From: Lojkania enalia
Lineage: Eukaryota; Ascomycota; Dothideomycetes; Pleosporales
DNA: 22,309 nucleotides
Direction: 5' to 3'
Assembly: GCA_010094045.1 (NCBI GenBank)
Contig: ML986818.1
Coordinates: 1-22,309, forward strand
Shown here: one piece after another, positions 10,780 to 21,217 of the stretch
Layout of the letters: each line of letters begins with the position of its first letter
How positions within the stretch are numbered: the stretch's first letter is position 1
Translations under genes and position numbers: made by a program
Notes under the pieces: model-generated
Database searches by the model: none
What the model was told of the DNA's origin: nothing
What the model saw: only the letters and a program-made list of their open reading frames with translations

Positions 10780-11828
10780 GATTAAGAGTAGAATCTATAA
10801 GGTATAGTAGGGTTCTAAGACCCTTAACGGATTAATAATAGAGAGGCGCTATATTCTAGTAAAATATATCTCTTACTACTATACTTATAACAGCGTCCTT
10901 TATAACAGCACCTTTCTTATTTATTAGAGTTTATAGGCGTATAGCTAGAAGTACTAAGTTTTATAGCGTTTAGGTCCTTCTAATAAGTAGTATAATACTT
11001 TAGTTATTTATAGTAGTTGCCGGGTAGGTAATATAGGTTAGTATTATATAGGGAAATTAGGTTAGTATAGTCGTTTAAGGTGCTAGATATTATAATACTA
11101 ATTATAGCACGGTAGAGCTTATTAGAGAGAGAACGTTAGAGATATATAATTTATCTAGTCTTATTTAGTTTAGTGTCTACAATTAGGCGTCGGAATTTAG
11201 TAAAGTAAGTAGGGAACCTGCTTCGGCCTTATTTTAAGGTCTCTAGCTTACTTTATACTATAGTCTCCTTATTCCGGTTGCTATAGGTAGATTTTAAGAA
11301 GGCGACTAAGCTGTCTATAGAGTTAATACCCTTATCTATTAATAGGTTAACTAATATTACTAGGTCTTATTCTAGGCAGGAATAAGTATATAGAAGGTAG
11401 GTATATTTAGTTAAATATTAGTTAGCGTTTCCTTCTAGTTTATAGTAGAGTTTTCTAATAAAGTATAAAAGCTCTAAGCGTTTACTAGAGAATATTAAAG
11501 GGTTAGATAAGTAGTTAAAATAGAAATACGGGTCGTATATAATCTTAGGTAGATTAGAGGTTAATATAGGTATCTATTTAGAAGCTAAGGTTATAAGCTA
11601 AGTTAGGTTAAGGGCGGGTGATAGTTCTATTACTATTAATATACTAGTAGCTGGTAGAGGAGTAACTATTTAGCAGCTACTAAATTCCCTTTATATCGCT
11701 TTAAGGTCTAACTTATAGCAGTTCTCTTAAGTTATTAAGGCTTCTACTAATATCTCGTTCTTCTACTATAAAGAGTCTAGCTTACTCTAAATCTTTTTAA
11801 ATATACTAATAAGCGCGTTTTTATCTAT
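10780..11828 (-). pseudogene. Gypsy B1 gag
   Basis: The likely start is ATA at 11828-11826, an ATG hit by G-to-A, since MDKNALI-like sequence follows and B2 has the same at 16805. It is the counterpart of the B2 gag at 16805-17850. A CCHC-type zinc knuckle lies at about 10895-10845, with one cysteine kept and the other positions read as Tyr (TGT to TAT, CAT to TAT), all of RIP type. This protein would have formed the virus-like particle shell and bound the element RNA. Stops are frequent. Confidence 0.75.
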
Positions 11829-11857
11829 AGTATAAAATAGTAGATAATATAATATAA

Positions 11858-12161
11858 AATTACGGACGTTTATATATAGTTAGTTAATCGTACTTTAGAT
11901 AGTTAACTCTATTACTACGTACTATATATAAATATTAAAACGTTATATAAAGAATAGAGATATCTATATTATATAGGTTTTTTATAGAGGCTAGGTCTGT
12001 ACTACTATACGGGCTAGCCGGGTCGGTGAAACCTTCCTCTATCGTAATTAAGATAAGTCGGTTATATTCTAGCTAGCAGCTAATAGCTATCGCTAGCAGC
12101 TAGTTTGGGTATTATAGTAAGGGTAGTATAGGTGCAGAGGTGTCGCGGTATTACTATAATA
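11858..12161 (-). repeat. B-family 5' LTR (copy of B1)
   Basis: It is 304 bp and nearly collinear with 20912-21214; nearly all differences are transitions. Minus strand starts TATTATAGTAATAC (ancestral TGTTATAG) and ends near CGTCCGTAATT (ancestral ..GTAACA). A TATAAAAAACC box on the minus strand (11977-11987) is shared by all three B copies and is the candidate promoter TATA box. Confidence 0.82.
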
Positions 12162-13434
12162 AGAAGCTACTTATAAACGATATATATAGAATTATATTCT
12201 ATACTATAAAACTTATCTAATATAAACCCGAACCTTAGGTTTTATCTACCTACTTTCTATACTAAATTAACTAATATAGTACCTATATATTAATTTTAAG
12301 GATTTTTCTATAGATAAGTCCGGATATAATTAGATTATAGTAGTAATCGATCGCCTATCTAAATAAGCCGTATCTATTCCCTACTATTATATAATTAATA
12401 TATAAGGAAAGGCTAAATTATTTATTTAATAGATATACTACTTTAGCTATATACTTAAAACTATTATTTTAAACTAAGAACCTTAGTTTATATCTAGTTT
12501 CTAGTCTAAATTCTATTGTATCTTAAATATAAAGATTAAACTATCTACTACTTATTATAAAGAGACTAACAGATAGATGGAGATTATAAATAAGTATATA
12601 GATTAGAGACTGCGTTCTTTCGTATCCTTCTACTAGAATAACTAGAGTTCTCTATTATCTATAATCGACCGAGTATAAGTAATTCTACCCTATATAACTA
12701 TTAGAATATTTCTATATTAGATCCTATATAAATCTAAGCTCTATTAGAGTTGAGATTAAAAATATTCTATTAATTCTATTACCGCGATAGATAAATTAAA
12801 TTATAAGAACGCCTTAGCTCTAGTAATTTATATATATATAGCTTAGGAAACCGTAAAAGCTAATATTAAAAAGGCTTAGAATTGTATATAATCTATTATT
12901 AACTATTATTAGTAACTAATTAATTAGTAGATCAGTAATATAGTCTATTTAAATACTAAGAACCTTATGGTCTGGAGATTAAGCTAAAAGTTATCCGATT
13001 AATAGGAGGGCCTTTTTAAAGTACTAGAGTAGGTTAGAAACTTATACTACCTATAACTACTCCTAGAATTAAGTATATATAATATTTTCGTACTAAACCT
13101 ACTATATAAAAACCTCTAGGACCTTTTACCTAGATAAGAAGCTTTAAAACCACCCGCTATTACTATTAATAGGGTAGAAGAGTAGGAGGTTAAGAAAATA
13201 CTAGCTAGTAAGTTATATTATAAGACCTTTAAATACTGTATAAAATAGGTAGGATATAATTCTAACCTAATCTAGTATAAAGTTTTAAACTTTATAAGTT
13301 TACCTTATAAGCTAAAAGCTTTTTATAATAAGTATCTAAATTGTTTAAGACCTTTAAAAGCTCTAACTAAATAGATTAAAGTATATAAAGATAGTATAGG
13401 AAATATAGATTATCTAGTAGATTTTAAAAACTAA
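12162..13434 (+). pseudogene. Gypsy C integrase and chromodomain
   Basis: One plus frame without visible frameshift. The end of the zinc-binding domain is at 12170-12230, then the linker LLSILNQ(P)IQ..YINFKDF typical of fungal gypsy integrases. The core triad: first Asp as AAT at 12292 (D to N), second as AAC at 12472 (LNQEPQF for SDRGPQF), Glu at 12580 (KETNRQMEI for KETDGQTEI). Spacing is D,D35E. The C-terminal domain includes VYLNTKNL near 12940 and KLSDQQEGLFKVLEQ near 12990. The chromodomain spans about 13177-13300 (EVKKILASKLYYKTFKY). The frame reaches TAA at 13432-13434, which may be the true stop or a mutated Gln codon. It differs clearly from the B-family integrase, so C is a separate lineage. 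Confidence 0.85.
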
Positions 13435-13955
13435 AGTATAGGCCCGAAATTACTCCTCTATAGAGTTTAGAGGGTCTAATAGTAGGCTGTTAAATACTTC
13501 TCTAGTCCTCTTCTTCTCTATTCTTCTTTTTCTTCCTTCCTTCTAGACTCCTCTTAAACTTTCTCTACCTTATTTTTAACCGCCTAAAAGCGCTATAATA
13601 TTAGCTTAAAAGTTAAATACTAAAGTTTTTAAAGCTAAAACCTAATAGAGTAATTTAGTACCCTAGTAGAATAAAGCTACCTAAATATTAGCTGTAAGAA
13701 GGTTATCTTTCTAACTCCTTATAACCTAAACTATAAGCGCTAGACTATAAATAGACTTTAAAATAGCTTTAAAGGCTACCTTTTTATTCTTCTTATCTCC
13801 TATATATCGGGCCGCTGCCTATAGTTTAAGATAGCCCTAGAAGACTAGAAACTCCTTCTTATAGTAGAAGGGGATTTATAAGTACGTTAGTAATAAATAC
13901 CCTACTAGTATTAGATATAATTTATATAGGGTTATACTTTTTATTTTATAAGGTA
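13435..13955 (+). other. Unassigned tail of gypsy C before the pogo insertion
   Basis: I recognise no domain here. A pyrimidine-rich tract of about 60 bases is at 13496-13556. The pol frame stays protein-like through here if TAA/TAG are read as mutated Gln/Trp, and it stays in phase across the pogo element (1851 bp including one TA, divisible by 3). A TATAAATA is at 13746-13753, and TGTTAAAT at 13488 with GTTAGTAATA at 13887-13896 could alternatively bound an LTR of about 409 bp. Both readings are weak. Confidence 0.3.
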
Positions 13956-13957
13956 TA

Positions 13958-14010
13958 ACGTATTCTACTATTAAAGCGGCTAAACTATCGAAGCGGCCAC
14001 TTTTTCTTAG
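13958..14010 (+). repeat. pogo left terminal inverted repeat
   Basis: 53 bp starting ACGTATTCTACTAT. It matches the reverse complement of 15754-15806 at 47 positions, and all six mismatches are transitions. It contains a repeated motif, AAGCGGC, at two sites 18 bases apart (13974-13980 and 13991-13997 approx.), likely transposase contact sites by analogy. Confidence 0.9.
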
Positions 14011-14142
14011 TATTATAAATACTATGTATGAACTATAATAAATCTACAACGCGACCTTCTATTAATTTAACAAGAAGGTAGAATTGAGCTTGCCTTATAG
14101 GCGTATAAATTAGGCTAGTTTAAGAGCGTGTGACGCGCTACT

Positions 14143-15723
14143 ATAGCTTTTAACGTATAATATTAACAACTCTCTACTCAACTTTACGGAATCGCATTTC
14201 GCCCTCGTATACAACTAAATTGCTAGAAGCTTATAGTAACCGAAGAACAAATAATCGTACAATATATTCTTAACCTTAATTCGCAAGGATTTGCGCCCCG
14301 GCTATATAAGGTAGTAGATATAGCAGATAAACTATTAGGCGTACATAGTAGAATACTTATAGGAAAGAATTAGCCTAAACGATTTATAGCGTGTATAGAC
14401 AAGCTTAAAATAGCCTTTAATTAAGTAAAGGATTGCTAAAGAATAAAACAAGAGAATCTAGAGGTTATTAACGTGTAGTTTAAGCTCGTACGAGATACAA
14501 TTGCGAAATATAGCATATATAATAATAATATCTACAACTTTAATAAGACAGGCTTTTAGATAGGTATTATTAGTACTATAAAGGTTATTATAGGTTTAGA
14601 ACATCGTACGAGGCCTACTCTTATATAGTTAAGCGATTATAAGTAGGTTATAGTTATTTAGAGTATCTGCGCTGCTATATATACGACCCTACTATTTATT
14701 ATCTATAAAGGACGCGTCTATATCTCTATATAGTATAAAGAAGTAGATATACCGTACGATTGGAAAATTTCAGTCTCTAAGAACGGCTGGATAAATAATA
14801 TACTTAGTCTTAAGTAGCTAAAGTACTTTAATAAGTATATAAAGATATGTTAGGTAGAGTTATATAAGCTACTTATTTTAGACGGCTATAAAAGCTACCT
14901 TAACTAGAAATTTAAGGATTACTACCTTATACGAAAGATCCTAACGCTTTATATACCTTCTTATTTATCGTATATACTTCAGCCTCTTAATATAGTTTAC
15001 TTCTTACTATTAAAGCTGAAGTATTTATAACGTATATAAGACTTAGCGCGCCGACGCGTCTACTATATTAATAAAGAAGGCTTTCTTCCAGCCTTTAAGG
15101 ACGCGTTTTTTAACGTATTTACGTATAAGAACTATCGAAAGGCCTTTAAAGTAATAGGAATTGTTCCTCTAAACGCGTAGGTTATATTAGATCGCCTTAA
15201 TATATAACTGCGTACCCTACTAGAACTACTTCTATAAGAAGATTCCTAGTAGTCTAAAACTCTAAGTAATACACATAAATTTGGGTTACAATTAACACTT
15301 GTACGAAAGTCCTTTATACGATTACTAAAAGAGGTGTAAGAAGGATTCTTACAGCTTATAAAAGGTGCTAAGTTAATGCTACATTAGAATACGCTTCTTT
15401 AAGCTTGCAACTCTAAGCTTAAAAGGTAATTAGAAGAAGTAACTAAGCGTAAAACGCATAAAAGAAAGTATATTTAGTATAGTAGTATAGTATTATATAG
15501 CGAGGGATCTTTGTATATAGCTGCTGAAGCATCTATAAGCTCTCAGCCCTTTAAGAAGACTCGTGGTACTAATACTCAAGAAAGGGTTTAACCAGCTCAA
15601 CGCTACTATAGTAACTGTAGTAAGACTGGACATAATACTCGTACGTGCTAAAAGGATAGTAGGGAAAATTCTAAATTAGATGAAAGTGTATTATATATAG
15701 GATCTCTTATTAGTATTAAGTAA
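14143..15723 (+). pseudogene. pogo-type transposase (CENP-B-like DNA binding, DDE_1 domain, zinc knuckle)
   Basis: About 527 codons in one frame without frameshift. The start is probably ATA at 14143 (ATG before G-to-A). The N-terminal Tc5/CENP-B-type helix-turn-helix region is at about 14236-14500 (VTEEQIIVQYILNLNSQGF). The catalytic DDE_1 core has its first acidic site at 14542 as AAT (YNFNKTGF for YNFDETGF), the second Asp kept at 14881 (LDGYKSYL for LDGHGSH) and the third as AAT at 14989 (LQPLNIVYF for LQPLDVGCF). Spacing between the last two is 35 residues. A CCHC zinc knuckle near the C-terminus has residues at 15607 (Tyr, was Cys), 15616, 15631 and 15646. The enzyme would cut and paste the element. 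Two of three catalytic residues are lost. Confidence 0.88.
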
Positions 15724-15753
15724 ATTAACTTTTCGTATATGGTGTTTGTTGCG

Positions 15754-15806
15754 CTAAGAAAAAGTAGCTACTTCGATGGTTTAGCCGCTTCGATAGTAGA
15801 ATACGT
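15754..15806 (-). repeat. pogo right terminal inverted repeat
   Basis: Reverse complement of the left repeat, 47 of 53 matching, with the repeated CGAAGCGGC / CGAAGTAGC pair. It is followed by the TA duplication at 15807-15808. Confidence 0.9.
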
Positions 15807-15808
15807 TA

Positions 15809-16350
15809 ATACTTGCATTTTTTTAATTTTAGAAACTAAAAGGTAAATATTATACGCCGCCTACGGGCGAGTATATATATAGCCTAAAAGTAGATAATCT
15901 AGAAAGCTTCTAAAGAGGTTTTAGAAGGTAGATAGAGTAGTATATTAATTAATTTTATTTTATAAAACATTAATAATACTTTAATAATTAAAGGTTTTAG
16001 AGATATATAATAATACGTATAGAGTAGAAGTTATTATTTAGTTAAGGAAGCTTAGTTAATAGCAACCTAGTAATATACTAAGGCTAGTAAATACTCGTTA
16101 CTATATATAACGAAATTATAATATTAATAAACTATTATAATAGTAGTTACTAGCTAATATATAGATTAATTATACTTACTATAAAAACTTTACTTAACAT
16201 TATATTAATAAACGCATCTCTATAAGTAACTATATATATTAGCTCTTACTAGTAAATACCTCTTTAAGAAAATTTCTTTATACTAGAACCTATCTATAAT
16301 AGCCCTAATTTCCTCTTAAACTAGTATAGATAGAGACTATTAGCCTAAAA
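15809..16350 (+). other. Unassigned tail of gypsy C after the pogo insertion
   Basis: No known domain recognised. In the frame shared with the pol of C, a protein-like reading reaches the polypurine tract (..NTRYYIQRNYNINKLL near 16090, ending SLKEGG at the tract). Two other frames look almost as protein-like once RIP stops are ignored, so coding status is open. It is bounded on the right by a clear retrotransposon 3' end. Confidence 0.3.
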
Positions 16351-16359
16351 GAAGGGGGG
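16351..16359 (+). other. Polypurine tract (gypsy C)
   Basis: GAAGGGGGG precedes the LTR start TAGTATAATAATA (ancestral TGGTATAA.. or similar). Confidence 0.55.
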
Positions 16360-16641
16360 TAGTATAATAATATAAAGAAATTGTTCTATAAAAAGCTTTA
16401 TATATAACCTTATCCTAAAGCTTTTTACTTATCTTATTCTACCCCCAGTTCAACCCCTTTTCCCATCCGTATATAGTTATATACTTCCTTATAAGTAGCT
16501 TAGTAGTTTTTCTATATTCTTTTATATAAGGCTTATAAGTATTAATAGAATTCTTAGGTCTCTAATCCCCTACGCACTCTTATATACCTCTAAGTAGATT
16601 TGTACCGTATTCGGACCTATTATCTTATTTACGCTGTTACA
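16360..16641 (+). repeat. 3' LTR attributed to gypsy C (about 282 bp)
   Basis: It starts right after the polypurine tract and ends GCTGTTACA at 16641. The right edge is precise: from 16642 on the sequence matches the middle of the B-family LTR (AGTTTTTATAAAAACC against AGCCCCTATAAAAACC in B3). TATAAAAAG at 16387-16395 is a possible promoter element. The partner LTR is not in the window. Confidence 0.6.
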
Positions 16642-16775
16642 AGTTTTTATAAAAACCTATATAATATATATATCTCTATTCTTTATATAACATCTTAATA
16701 TTTATATATAGTATATAGTAATAGGGTTAACTATTTAAAGTATAATTAACTAACTATATATAAACGTCTGTAATA
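16642..16775 (+). repeat. B2 5' LTR, 3' remnant
   Basis: It is the reverse complement of 11858-11990 of B1 and 20912-21045 of B3. TATAAAAACC at 16648-16657 corresponds to the shared TATA box, and the LTR ends ..GTCTGTAATA at 16775. The first half of the LTR is missing. Confidence 0.8.
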
Positions 16776-16804
16776 TTATATTATATTTTCTACTATTATA
16801 TATT

Positions 16805-17850
16805 ATAGATAAGAACGTACTTGTTAATATACTTAAAGAGATTTAAGTTAAACTAGACTCTTTATAGTAGAAGAATAAGATGCTAGTAGAAGTCTTAGTA
16901 ACTTAAGAGAACCGCTATAAGTTAGACCTTAAAGCAATATAAAGAGAATTTAGTAGCTACTAAATAGCTACTCTTCTACTAGCTACTAGTATATTAATAG
17001 TAATAGAACTATTACCTACTCTTAATCTAACTTAGCCTATAACCCTAGCTTCTAAATAAATATCTATATTAACTTCTAATCTATCTAAAACTATATATAA
17101 CCTATATTTCCGTTCTAACTATTTATCTAACCATCTAATATTTTCTAGTAAACGTTTAGAGCTTTTATACTTTATTAGAAAGCTCTACTATAAATTAGAA
17201 GGAAATACTAACTAATATCTAACTAAACGTACCCGCTTTTTATATATCTATTTCCGTCTAGAATAAGATCTAGTAATATTAGTTGACCTATTAATAGATA
17301 AGAGTATTAACTCTATAGACAGCTTAGTCGCCTTCTTAAAATCTACCTATAGTAACTAAAATAAGGAGACTATAATATAGAGTAAGCTAGAGACTTTAAA
17401 GTAAAGCTAAAGTAGGTTCTCTATTTACTTTACTAAATTCCGACACCTAATTATAGATACTAAATTAAATAAAACTAGATAAATTATATACCTCTAATAT
17501 TCTCTCTCTAATAAGCTCTACTATACTATAATAAATATTATAATATCTGGTATCCTAAACAACTATACTAATCTAATTTCCCTATATAATATTAACTTAT
17601 ATTATCTATCTAGTAACTACTATAAACAACTAAAATATTATACTACTTATTAGAAGGACCTAAACGCTATAAAATTTAATACTTCTAATTATACGCCTAT
17701 AGGTTTTAATAAATAAGAAAAGTACTACTATAAAAGACGTTATTATAAATATAGTAGTAAGGGATATATTTTACTAGAATATAGCGCCCCTCTACTATTA
17801 ATCTATTAAGGGTCTTAGAGCCCTACTATACCCTATAGGTCTTACTTTTA
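16805..17850 (+). pseudogene. Gypsy B2 gag
   Basis: The start is ATA at 16805 (MDKN.. with M lost by G-to-A), matching B1. Early coiled-coil-like stretch (VNILKEIQVKLDSLQQKNK). The gag core at about 17150-17600 has typical fungal gypsy features (LLYFIRKLYYKLEGNTNQY near 17165; ETLKQSQSRFSIYFTKFRHL near 17390). A CCHC zinc knuckle at about 17737-17776 has its Cys and His read as Tyr (YYKYSSKGYILLEY), all by G-to-A or C-to-T. The frame (codon starts at 16805 + 3n) differs from that of protease and RT. Confidence 0.8.
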
Positions 17851-18179
17851 ATCTTCTAACTAATCCTCTAACTAATTCTTAATATATTTATTATTCTATA
17901 GATAAGACTATTATTTTTACTCCTAAATATAGCTAGTTTTACTAACTAGAATATTACTAAAAAGTCTATTCTAGAAGTAAATTATTTTCTAAGATTATAC
18001 CTATACTAAATTTCTATATATCTATAAAACTAGCCTCTATAAAAATAGTTGTAAAACTACTAGATTCTAGCTCCTTTCTTAATCTACTAAGACCTAGTCT
18101 AGTAAGATATTAATATTCTTATTAATACTAGGGCTACTAGTTATAGCTATATTTATAGAGATTTTATATATACTCTAAA

Positions 18180-18640
18180 ACTCTAAAAGATATAACTCCT
18201 ATATAATTTATATCTAATTAACTTTAATAAAGAAGTCTTTTATAGAAGAACTATCTCTTATTTAATTATCTTAATTCTCTAATACTTAAACTATTTAGAG
18301 ATAGTATATTTCTATATAATTATATTAGGAAAATACTAGTTAATTCTAGGATAGTTATAGATATATAAGTATTATATAAACCTAGACTATAAGAATAAAT
18401 AGTTAGTCTTTACTATTAACTAATACCTAACTTAATACTTATAATCTACTAGTACTACTATTTATTAATAGACTATTTAAATAGTTATTAAAGACTATAA
18501 ACTACCTAAACTTAATATAAAAAGAGATTTTAAAGTAACTAATTTACAACTTTTATATAGCCTAAAGCTTAAATAGTACTATTTAAAACTCCGCCTATTA
18601 AGTTATACCCGATATAATTACTAGCTATATAAAATACTAT
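18180..18640 (+). pseudogene. Gypsy B2 protease region
   Basis: Codon starts fall at 18336 + 3n. The active-site region reads LVNSRIVIDI at 18336-18365, where LIDSGAT..FI is expected. Downstream LYYQLIPNLILI and FKTPPIKLYPIQ (to about 18620) are conserved linker blocks of this family. The frame differs from both gag and RT, so either programmed frameshifts or later indels lie on both sides. Confidence 0.55.
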
Positions 18641-18642
18641 AC

Positions 18643-18707
18643 TAGTTAAAAGAATCTAAAATTAAAACTAATCTAATTTTAGATAAAGATTATAGTTAAA
18701 AGAATCT
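18643..18707 (+). repeat. Short direct repeat at the protease-RT frame change
   Basis: AGTTAAAAGAATCTA occurs at 18643-18657 and again at 18693-18707. It lies in the stretch where the reading frame passes from that of protease to that of RT, so a local duplication may have caused the shift. Confidence 0.45.
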
Positions 18708-18814
18708 ATTTAAGCCTAAATATCTAAAATCTATACTAAAGCTAGATATATATTATATAGGTATTATACTACTAGTCTAACTCTCCTAATAATTTAACTA
18801 TAAAATCTTCGCTA

Positions 18815-20911
18815 TATTAATAGCTAATATTAATAAAGCTCTAGCCCTAAAAGTATATACTAACCCTATTACTAAAATACCTAAAGAATATTATAATCTA
18901 TTATCTATTTTTTTATATAAAGATATAAATAAGCTACTTAAATAATAACTATATAATTATAAGATTAAACTAGAGAATAGTAAGTAAGCTAGTTTTAGTC
19001 TACTTTATAAGATGTCATAGAACGAGTTAAAGGTACTAAAGAAGTACCTTAATAAGAACTTATTTAAGAGATTTATTAGAGTAAGTTTATTACTAGTAGC
19101 TATATCTATAATTTTTATAAAGAAACTTAGATGTAGTTTTTAATTCTACGTAGACTATAAAGTCCTAAATACTATTATTATTAAGAACTAATACCTAATT
19201 CTACTAATCTAAAAAATATTAACCTAATTTAGTAAGGCTAAATACTATATAAAACTCAATATTATTACTATATTTAATAAGCTAAAGATTACTAAAAGAG
19301 ATAAATAGAAAACTATCTTTTATATATATTATAGGCTGTTTAAATACCTAGTAATACTTTTTAACCTAGCTAATATTTTAAGTATATTCTAGTACTTTAT
19401 AAATAATATACTAAGACTATATTTTAATATATTCTATACTACCTATATTAATAATATCCTAATATTTAGTAAAAATCTAAAGGATTATAAGTAGTATATC
19501 TAGCTAGTCCTTAAAGTCTTAAAAGTAAATAGTCTATAACTTAATATAGATAAGTATAAGTTCTACTAGTTAGAAGTAATCTACTTAAGATATATAATTA
19601 CTATAGAAGAGATCTATATTAATTTAAAGAAGGTAGAAATAATTATTAATTAAGAATACTCTAAGAATATAAAAGATATTTAAGCTTTTATAGACTTTAT
19701 AAACTTCTACCAACGATTTATTAGCAACTTCTTATAGAAAGTCTTCCTCTTAGTAGCCCTAACTAAGAAGAATACTCGATTCGACTAGAATAATAGCTAT
19801 TAATATTCTTTTAACTATCTAAAGGATACTTTTATCTTTATACTAATTTTCTAATACTTTAATCCTAAACTACTAATAGTAGTAGAAGCTAATATATCTA
19901 ACTTTATAATAGCTAGTATACTATCCTAGAAAGGTGCTAATAGTAAACTAAGACCTATTACCTACTTCTCTAAGCAAATAAACCCTACTAAAAGCAACTA
20001 TAAGATATATAATAAGGAACTACTCGCGATTATCTAATATTTTAAATAATAGAGGCCTAAATTAGAAGGCGCTGTATTTTCTATAAAAGAACTAAATAAT
20101 TATAAGAACTTATAGTACTTTATAATAATAAAGTAGCTAAGTTACTAATAGGTTTATTAGTTAGAATATCTATTAAGGTTTAACTTTAGTATTATATACC
20201 GACCCGGAAAACTTAGAGAGAAGTCTAATACCTTAACTTAAAGGTTATAGAATAAGCTTATATAAGAAGCGGCCTATAGAAATTATTAATAGATATTACT
20301 TTATCCTAAACTATTCTAATAGATAGAAGTAGGCCGATTAATTATAGAGATTATTAACAAAGAATACCTAAATAATAATCTAATCTAAAATACTCTAAAG
20401 CTACTAAGAGAAGAAATCTATTAATTTAAGCTCTTAACTTTAACTAACTATAAAGAGTATAATAACTAATTATACTACTAAGAACGATTTATAGTACTAG
20501 ATTATAATAAGCTAAAGTTTAAGCTACTATAAGCTATCTATAACTTATTATCTAGTAGATACTTTAGTTAAGGAAAGACTTTAAAACTACTCTAGCGCGA
20601 ATATTATTAGTTAAGAATATTTAACTTCGTATAATTATATATAGACTATTATTATATATATTAAAGAAGTAAAGTTTTTAGAGAGAAGTATTATAGATTA
20701 CTAAAACTATTATCTATACCTAAATAAAGGTTTTAAAATAACTCTATAGATTTTATAACTAATCTACTAGAATTAGAAGGTTGTATAAATATTATAGTAG
20801 TAGTTAATAGGCTTAGTAAGTATAGATACCTAATACTATACGTAAGAATTAAAGCTTCTAATATTATCTAACTATTCTATTACTATATATAAGTTTACTA
20901 TAGACTACTAT
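18815..20911 (+). pseudogene. Gypsy B2 reverse transcriptase, RNase H and integrase (truncated)
   Basis: Frame with codon starts at 19141 + 3n. LYNYKIKLE near 18950 is the conserved entry to RT; FYVDYKVLNTIIIKN follows near 19145. The catalytic box reads YINN at 19444-19455 for YIDD. DKYKFYQLEVIYL is near 19553 and the thumb VQAFIGFANFY-like IQAFIDFINFYQRF near 19680. RNase H (VVEANISNF at 19879 for VETDASDF) runs to IIYRPGKLREKSNTL near 20200. The integrase core starts near 20740 with its first Asp at 20749 (SIDFITNLLE) and stops at 20911, before the second Asp, where the B3 LTR enters. All three enzymes are dead by substitution, stops and truncation. Confidence 0.83.
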
Positions 20912-21214
20912 TATTACGAACGCTTACGTATAGTTAGTTAATCGCACTTTAGGCAGTTAACTCTATTATTACGTACTACGTGTAAATATTAAAACGTTGC
21001 GTAAAAAATAGAGATATCTATATTATACAGGTTTTTATAGGGGCTAGGTTTATACTATTATACAGGCTAGCTGGGTTAGCAAAACCTTCCTCTATTGTAG
21101 TTAAGATAAGTCGGTTATATTCTAGCTAGCAGCTAATAGTTGTCGCTAGCAGCCGGTTCGGGTATTATAGTAAGGGTAGTATAGATGTAGAGGTGTTATA
21201 GTATTACTATAATA
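20912..21214 (-). repeat. B-family 3' LTR (B3), 303 bp
   Basis: On the plus strand it starts TATTACGAACG (ancestral TGTTACG..) and ends ATTACTATAATA. It is almost the same length as the B1 LTR (11858-12161), with transition-type differences; it keeps more CpG than B1 (for example GCTTACGTA near 20922 against GTTTATATA). The TATA box is on the minus strand at 21030-21039. Confidence 0.85.
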
Positions 21215-21217
21215 GTA

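Larger units (their letters stand above)
10266..12161 (-). mobile_element. Ty3/gypsy 'B1', 5' part (minus strand)
   Basis: Reading on the minus strand from 12161: a 304-bp LTR, a leader, gag with a zinc knuckle, and the beginning of the protease, cut at 10266 by the 3' LTR of gypsy A. The whole stretch aligns to the plus-strand copy B2 (16642-18360), differing mostly by transitions. Its RT and integrase must lie left of the window if A is an insertion. Its own outer edge at 12161/12162 falls inside the integrase zinc-binding region of gypsy C, with AGAAG at 12162-12166 as a candidate target duplication. Confidence 0.85.
13958..15806 (+). mobile_element. pogo/Fot1-type DNA transposon (Tc1/mariner superfamily), 1849 bp
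   Basis: Complete end to end: 53-bp terminal inverted repeats, TA duplications on both sides (13956-13957 and 15807-15808), and a single transposase frame. Length, TA target and a CENP-B-like transposase match the fungal Fot1/Pot2 group of pogo elements. It lies within an already inserted gypsy tail. The transposase frame is intact apart from RIP stops and substitutions. Confidence 0.92.
12162..16641 (+). mobile_element. Ty3/gypsy chromovirus 'C', 3' part, carrying a pogo insertion
   Basis: It starts inside the integrase zinc-binding region where B1 is inserted. It continues through integrase core, chromodomain and a tail of uncertain coding status to a polypurine tract (16354-16359) and an LTR (16360-16641). 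The pogo transposon 13958-15806 lies in the tail. The LTR end at 16641 abuts B2's 5' LTR, broken at 16642. That C owns the LTR at 16360-16641 is the simplest reading. A separate element starting between 13434 and 13956 cannot be excluded (for instance a TGTTAAAT at 13488 could start a different LTR). Confidence 0.55.
16642..20911 (+). mobile_element. Ty3/gypsy 'B2' (plus strand), broken 5' LTR to integrase core
   Basis: This is the longest B-family copy: part of the 5' LTR, leader, gag, protease, RT, RNase H and the first part of integrase. Its 5' LTR lacks about the first 170 bases because the C 3' LTR abuts it at 16642. Its integrase is cut at 20911/20912 by B3, which lies in the opposite orientation. 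AGTTT at 16642-16646 (AGCCC before RIP) is the candidate target duplication made by C. It is heavily mutated, very AT-rich and poor in G on this strand. Confidence 0.87.

Noticed and set aside
13488..13896. Firm call of a separate LTR
   Set aside because: Only terminal motifs (TGTTAAAT and GTTAGTAATA) and a TATAAATA support it; no second copy and no convincing polypurine tract are seen in the window.
15600..15650. CCHC zinc knuckle as a retroelement gag
   Set aside because: It is in the same uninterrupted frame as the DDE_1 transposase and inside the pogo inverted repeats.
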